From contig JANQIO010000116.1 of NCBI GenBank assembly GCA_028282105.1, positions 1-59,381 on the forward strand: DNA of 59,381 nt, written 5' to 3'. A program made the translations under genes and the position numbers. The notes below the pieces were generated by a model. It saw nothing but the letters and a program-made list of their open reading frames with translations, was not told the origin of the DNA and did no database searches. The stretch comes from Halieaceae bacterium. GTDB lineage: Bacteria > Pseudomonadota > Gammaproteobacteria > Pseudomonadales > Halieaceae. Shown in pieces: positions 55,347 through 59,381 of the stretch. Numbering within the stretch: position 1 is the first letter of the stretch; each line of letters starts with the position of its first letter.

Positions 55347-56120
55347 TTAGCTACCGCCCACCTCACGCAGGAAGTTAATTACCGGCCAGGTGGACCACAC
55401 CCAGTTCACCACCGAGAACAGCAGCAGGCTCACTGCCGCCGCCGCCATATAGTTGTGCCACAGTGAGAGCGGCGCCAGCCGTTCCCGTTTCACGCTGCTG
55501 TTGAAGCGGTAGGCGTCCGGGCAGATCTGCCCGACATCGTGCACATCACCGATACCGGCAAACAGCCGCAGCTGTTCACGATACTGGTCCAGCGCGTGGC
55601 GATCGGGTTCGATGCCTTCGATGGACCGGTAGCGACCGAGGAAGTTCATTGACAGCACCAGCAGGTAGATAGTCGAGAGCTGCTGGGCGATCAGCGAGGG
55701 CTCGCGCTCCGCCAGTAGCCGGTCAATACGGCGGAAGACGGTCTCGCCGGCGCTGGCACTGCCGAACAGCTTCATTTCCAGCAGCTGTTCAACCCAGCTA
55801 TCGCGGCCCGCCCACTCGGTCTCCAGTAACAGGATCTCGTCGGAGACCGCTGCAGCCAGGTAGAGAGCGTCTTCGAGTTCATCGCGGCTGGAAGCCGGCA
55901 GCATACGGCTGTGAAACTCATGGATGTCCTGCAGGCGACGGTGCAGGTAGCCACTGACCAGGCTGGCGATGCGACCCTCATCGACATCACCGATATGCTC
56001 CTCGCCTTCGAAAATCTCGGGCAGGGACTGGCGTTCCTGCAGCCCCGCGCGCACGCGGTTGAAGACCTCGAGGTATTCCCCGAAGAATAGCTGCAGTGCC
56101 GGTATGCCCTGAATCTTCAA
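55347..56120 (-). CDS. tssL: T6SS membrane component TssL (DotU)
   Basis: TssL pairs with TssM in the inner membrane. The 257-aa protein is a cytosolic helical domain ('AAAVSDEILLLETEWAGRDSW', 'LLEMKLFGSASAGETVFRRID', 'LSMNFLGRYRS') followed by a single C-terminal membrane helix (about 228-248) and a short tail, as expected. Its ATG overlaps the tssK stop by 4 bp. No peptidoglycan-binding extension is present. Confidence 0.93.
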   Translation of the reverse strand: MKIQGIPALQLFFGEYLEVFNRVRAGLQERQSLPEIFEGEEHIGDVDEGRIASLVSGYLHRRLQDIHEFHSRMLPASSRDELEDALYLAAAVSDEILLLETEWAGRDSWVEQLLEMKLFGSASAGETVFRRIDRLLAEREPSLIAQQLSTIYLLVLSMNFLGRYRSIEGIEPDRHALDQYREQLRLFAGIGDVHDVGQICPDAYRFNSSVKRERLAPLSLWHNYMAAAAVSLLLFSVVNWVWSTWPVINFLREVGGS

Positions 56121-57514
56121 GCCTGCTCACCCCCGTTGCTCACGGAATCGAAAGGCCGGAAATAGACCATACCCTCCGGTGCGTAATCAGCCAAGTCGCT
56201 CTCGGTGCAGGAGATAGTCAGGGTCTCGCCCGGACGAATGAACGGCTCCTGCCAGGTGATGCGACACAGCACAGTGCCGGAGTGGCTGTGGATATCCAGC
56301 TCCATGTCGCCATCGATGGATTCGGCGCTGGCGCCGAGCAGACGGCTTTTGCTGAGAGCACCCAGGGTCGAATCGGTGGCAATCAGGCAGTGGCGCAACC
56401 AGCGGCGGGTGTTGTCGTCGTCCACGCCGCGGGCGGACTTGAGTTCCAGTACGATGGAGCGATCCTGCCAGGCCTCTTCCAGCAACAGCCGGAACACGTT
56501 CTTGTCGTCCTTGTCTACCGGGATACTGGTATGGCTGAGGTTGACCCGCGCCAGCTCCGCTTCGATGAAGTCCAGGGCCCTCGTGAAGCCCGGCTCCATG
56601 TCCTCATGCCGGTACGGGGGCAGCTCGGGCGGAATGCAGCCGCGATGCAGGGCAGCCATCTGGCCGGCGAGCTGCGCCACCGCCTGGTAGACCTGGCTGG
56701 GATGCGCAGTGCCGCTGGTGAGCAGCACCTCGAGGCCGGGAAGGCCCGCCACCATGGCAGCGATACTCATGGCCTGCAGGTCATTGATGGCACTGCCCTG
56801 CTGGTTGCGTGCCGCACGGCTCAAACGGTCAGCCTTGATGCGTACATCGCGGAGCACAGAGGCGATGCGCTGGGCCAGGGATTCGCGGTTGACGAACTCC
56901 TTGCGCACCATCCTCAGCATGGGTGGCTCGTAGTCTGCCAGTGAACAGACGTCACCGCTGCGCCGGTCGATGCGCAGCAGCGGGATGCTGCTGAAGCTGG
57001 AGGAGGTCTTCTCCCGCGCCACCAGTGACAGACGCGGTCGCAGCCGGCAGACGCCCACTGGGTTGTCACCGGTGTTCTCGTCCGGAATGGCTGGGTCTTC
57101 CTCAGACAGGAAGCGCGCAGCCTCAGCGCTGGCCGAGCGCGCCGCGGCGACACCGCGCACCGGCACCGCCACCTGGATGGTGATAAAGCGTTGGTCTTCC
57201 TCGATGTCCTCGCACTCGTCCAGCTTCAGGTCCAGCACCGGGCGGGCGCCCCTGTCATCGCGCTCGGCCTCGTACTGGATCACCAGTCCGTCCTTCATCA
57301 CGCAATGCAGCTTGTTCACGATCACTCGGCCCGAGGCCAACTGGGACTGGTCCACCTCAAGCTCGTAGATACCCCAGTAGTCGGGGTGAGCCTGGCCCAT
57401 GACGTGACAGAGCATCTTGTCATAGTAAATCTGCTGCTGTTGGAAATGGTGCGGGGAGAGGAACATACCCTCGTGCCACTGCACCGGCTGGGGAATTCGC
57501 TCACTGAGGCTCAT
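56117..57514 (-). CDS. tssK: T6SS baseplate component TssK
   Basis: TssK is a trimeric adaptor linking the baseplate to the membrane complex. The 465-aa protein starts with the invariant 'VQWHEGMFLSPHHFQQQQIYY' pattern and contains 'LPPYRHEDMEPGFTRALDFI', 'LGALSKSRLLGASA' and 'YFRPFDS'. Length is standard. It overlaps tssJ and tssL by 4 bp at each end, implying coupled translation. Confidence 0.95.
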   Translation of the reverse strand: MSLSERIPQPVQWHEGMFLSPHHFQQQQIYYDKMLCHVMGQAHPDYWGIYELEVDQSQLASGRVIVNKLHCVMKDGLVIQYEAERDDRGARPVLDLKLDECEDIEEDQRFITIQVAVPVRGVAAARSASAEAARFLSEEDPAIPDENTGDNPVGVCRLRPRLSLVAREKTSSSFSSIPLLRIDRRSGDVCSLADYEPPMLRMVRKEFVNRESLAQRIASVLRDVRIKADRLSRAARNQQGSAINDLQAMSIAAMVAGLPGLEVLLTSGTAHPSQVYQAVAQLAGQMAALHRGCIPPELPPYRHEDMEPGFTRALDFIEAELARVNLSHTSIPVDKDDKNVFRLLLEEAWQDRSIVLELKSARGVDDDNTRRWLRHCLIATDSTLGALSKSRLLGASAESIDGDMELDIHSHSGTVLCRITWQEPFIRPGETLTISCTESDLADYAPEGMVYFRPFDSVSNGGEQA

Positions 57515-57984
57515 TGCCCTTCCTCCTTGGTCTCCTGGGGTTTCACATCGCTGCGCGAGAACACCACGGTGGCGCGCGCAAACTCACCGACGGAAATCGC
57601 TGGTAGGTCGATGTTGATGTAGTTGGCAAACACCAGAATCGCGTAGGCGTCGTAGTGCTTGCGCGGCAGTTCGAAGTAGCGCACGTCAGGTTTGCGCGCG
57701 GCGAAATCGTAAGACTCAATAACAATCCTTGAGCTCGGCAGGATGCGACCGCTCTCCCGACCGGCAAACCAGTTCTGGCTGGTGTACGCCGTGTACTGGG
57801 CGGCGAGATTTTGATCGAGAATGAAGACCACATCCGCCTGAAAGGCAATGCCGCCATTGGCATCCGCAGCGCTCTGCAGAGTCAACTCCTGCAGTTCCAC
57901 GTTGCGATGCCAGGGATTGATCGCCGAAAAGCTCGAGCACGCAGACAGCGTGGCAACCAGCAGTATGGCGGCTAGCCGCTTCAT
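57511..57984 (-). CDS. tssJ: T6SS outer-membrane lipoprotein TssJ
   Basis: TssJ is the outer-membrane lipoprotein of the T6SS membrane complex. The 157-aa product has a lipobox (ATLSAC, Cys16) and a transthyretin-like beta fold ('IAFQADVVFILDQNLAAQY', 'YAILVFANYINIDLPAI', 'FARATVVFSRSDV'). It lies between the PAAR-like gene and tssK with 4-bp overlaps on both sides, the expected place. Confidence 0.92.
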   Translation of the reverse strand: MKRLAAILLVATLSACSSFSAINPWHRNVELQELTLQSAADANGGIAFQADVVFILDQNLAAQYTAYTSQNWFAGRESGRILPSSRIVIESYDFAARKPDVRYFELPRKHYDAYAILVFANYINIDLPAISVGEFARATVVFSRSDVKPQETKEEGQ

Positions 57985-58382
57985 ATCAGTATCAACACCT
58001 TGGTCTGGCTGGGCGTGAGATTAAGCCCCACCATATTGCAGAGCGTGCCATTCTGGCCGCTCATATCGAGCATGCGGGTAGCGGGCATGCAGGTGTAAAA
58101 CACCTTGAAGCTGGACAGCAGGTTGCGCATCTCGCCGATAAAACGGAAGGACACCACGCCACCCATAGGTGCACCGGCCTCGTTACCCGTACTGATAGGT
58201 GTCACCGTGATGAGGTTGTGTACCGGCATGGCCCAGATAAAGATATTGGGCACTGTCGGGATCGCCAGGATCGAGAAGGCGAAATTCGGCAGCGGCACTG
58301 GAATCGGGCCTACCGGCGTCACCAGGTAGCAGACGTCGGGAAAGGCGAAACTCATGGCAAACAACTGTGTCTTGGAAAACAT
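57981..58382 (-). CDS. DUF4150 PAAR-like protein
   Basis: A 133-aa protein starting 'MFSKTQLFAMSFAFPDVCYL', then 'TPVGPIPVPLPNFAFS', which are DUF4150 marks. DUF4150 is a PAAR-like fold that tips the VgrG spike and carries effectors. Short PAAR-like proteins of this size carry no fused effector. It lies 7 bp after DUF3540 and overlaps tssJ by 4 bp. The remaining spike and sheath genes are beyond the right edge. Confidence 0.88.
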   Translation of the reverse strand: MFSKTQLFAMSFAFPDVCYLVTPVGPIPVPLPNFAFSILAIPTVPNIFIWAMPVHNLITVTPISTGNEAGAPMGGVVSFRFIGEMRNLLSSFKVFYTCMPATRMLDMSGQNGTLCNMVGLNLTPSQTKVLILI

Positions 58383-58389
58383 GCTCTCC

Positions 58390-58932
58390 TCACCCCATGC
58401 TGATACGTTCGCCGTCGACTTTTACATCTTCGGTCGCCGTGATGACCTGGTGGTGACCGTGGCTGCGCAACAACTCCTGCGCCTCCAGGGATATCTGCCG
58501 CGCGCGACTGAAGTACTGTCGCGCCACCTGCACCAGTGACTGGCAAGCGGTGACCAGGTAGTCCCGGGCATTGACTTCCACTGTGTCGGTGCTGCGCAGT
58601 GATAGCTTGCCACGGGAGGCCACATCCAGACCGCGGGCGGCGAACAGTGCCAGCCGCGACGCGCTCAGGGTCAGCGCACCGCCATTCGGGAGCGATGCCG
58701 CCGCGGCATCGGGCCGCTCACCCTCCAGCACGGCCAGGACGTAAGCGCGGGTGGTATCGCGCACGTACAGCACGCGGTCGCCCACCTCTGCCTCCACCAG
58801 ACAACTCATGGCCCGGCGGGCCTCGATGTCCGCGTCGATCAGCAACTCTTCGCCCTGCCTTGAGCTAACGGTACCGCAGCAGGCGTCACTGGCCGGTGTG
58901 AGTGTGAGCTGTGCAATATTCTGAGCGGTCAT
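58390..58932 (-). CDS. DUF3540 domain protein, T6SS-associated
   Basis: A 180-aa protein of DUF3540, a family found next to DUF4150 and DUF2169 in T6SS clusters. 'CLVEAEVGDRVLYVRD', 'LTLSASRLALFAARGLDVAS', 'VQVARQYFSRARQISLEAQELL' and 'VKVDGERISMG' are seen; the last two recall the spike-like beta-helix of VgrG/gp5. It overlaps the pentapeptide gene by 4 bp. It probably acts in loading or shaping the spike. Confidence 0.87.
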   Translation of the reverse strand: MTAQNIAQLTLTPASDACCGTVSSRQGEELLIDADIEARRAMSCLVEAEVGDRVLYVRDTTRAYVLAVLEGERPDAAAASLPNGGALTLSASRLALFAARGLDVASRGKLSLRSTDTVEVNARDYLVTACQSLVQVARQYFSRARQISLEAQELLRSHGHHQVITATEDVKVDGERISMG

Positions 58933-59381
58933 GGTCTTGTCTCTCCCTGTTGTCCCGCCTGCGGATATGCTTCTGCCCGCAGTCGCTCTTCGTCAGTACC
59001 GGAACAACGCTTGCGGCGGGCAAAGCGCCAGTCGCAGTCCTGTTCCTCAATATTGTGAAGGCAGCCAAAGTCGAGCTGCGCTCGCCTCAGGCTGCACGCT
59101 GTCATACGCGCATTGGAAAAATCGGCAAAACCCAGTTCGGCGTCATCGAAATTGACCTCATGCAGTTCCGCCGCAACCCACTGGCTGCGGGGCAGGCTGG
59201 CGCCGGAGAAATCGGACACAGCAACCGTGGCCTCCCTGAATTGGGCCTCGTCAAGCTGGGCGTCGCGGAAGCTGCTGTCACTAATCTGGGCCCTGGAGAA
59301 CATCGCGCGGCGGGCATCGACCTCCACCAGGGACGTGCCTGCCAGGATGGCCTCGGCAAACACTGAACCCTGCAGCGACGC
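58929..59381 (-). CDS. Pentapeptide-repeat protein (5' end outside window)
   Basis: The C-terminal 150 codons of a pentapeptide-repeat protein. Repeats of the A(D/N)LxX type are visible ('AMFSRAQISDSSFRDAQL', 'EAQFREATVAVSDFSGASL', 'AELGFADFSNARMTACSL'). The reading frame is open to the last base of the window, so the gene starts further right. In T6SS clusters such proteins are often fused to or follow DUF2169. The C-terminal tail has a Cys-rich stretch ('EEQDCDWRFARRKRC'). Confidence 0.85.
   Translation of the reverse strand, partial: ASLQGSVFAEAILAGTSLVEVDARRAMFSRAQISDSSFRDAQLDEAQFREATVAVSDFSGASLPRSQWVAAELHEVNFDDAELGFADFSNARMTACSLRRAQLDFGCLHNIEEQDCDWRFARRKRCSGTDEERLRAEAYPQAGQQGETRP

Overview
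The window looks like chromosome of a GC-rich (roughly 60 to 65 percent by eye), Gram-negative, aerobic gammaproteobacterium, plausibly a marine one of the Halieaceae/Cellvibrionales type. The support is a holA C-terminus, PyrC, ArgG and RNase T of gammaproteobacterial type, a PilU-type pilus ATPase, many lipoproteins with clear lipoboxes, a carotenoid cleavage oxygenase, an SOS mutasome (ImuA, ImuB, DnaE2) and a type VI secretion cluster. The genus-level guess is inference. No tRNA, rRNA, CRISPR array, integrase or intact insertion sequence was seen. || Layout. 1-3.4 kb: end of holA, then a LexA-boxed imuA-imuB pair; imuB carries an in-frame array of 63-bp repeats. 3.4-9.0 kb: a minus-strand run of small genes (DoxX-like, gamma-glutamylcyclotransferase, DUF427, YaiI, a lipoprotein methyltransferase, cupin, GNAT, a TPR/transglutaminase lipoprotein). 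9.2-12.3 kb: dnaE2 behind its own LexA box. 12.4-21 kb: LamG/CARDB lipoprotein, orphan membrane-anchored TAXI protein, carotenoid oxygenase coupled to a LysR regulator, retropepsin-like protease, a small two-repeat exported protein behind palindromic DNA, a family-3 solute-binding protein and an exported isoaspartyl methyltransferase. 21-25.2 kb: housekeeping (argG, pyrC, rnt). 25.2-30.2 kb: a HEAT-repeat exported protein whose N-terminus resembles the vitellogenin/large-lipid-transfer fold, translationally coupled to a beta-rich lipoprotein, then pilU. 30.6-35 kb: a NeuD-like acyltransferase and a lipoprotein with a caspase/CHAT-like His-Cys pair. 35.1-45.3 kb: a two-gene exported RHS system (1783-aa Ig/FnIII/malectin-like protein plus 1354-aa YD-repeat protein) ending in an AT-richer toxin tip with a putative immunity gene. 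45.8-50.2 kb: YaeQ, SDR, BASS transporter, SPOR-like protein and small genes. 50.2-59.4 kb: a minus-strand T6SS operon (pentapeptide repeat, DUF3540, DUF4150 PAAR-like, TssJ, TssK, TssL, TssM, TssA, GNAT) that runs off the right edge. || How parts fit. imuA, imuB and dnaE2 should be induced together by DNA damage although they lie 5.8 kb apart. The RHS pair and the T6SS are both antagonism-type systems, but the RHS proteins have Sec signals, so nothing here shows that the T6SS carries them. The most unusual items are the peptide-coding palindromic repeats inside imuB, the vitellogenin-like/beta-lipoprotein pair, the caspase/CHAT-like lipoprotein, and the RHS pair with its GIY-YIG-like tip.
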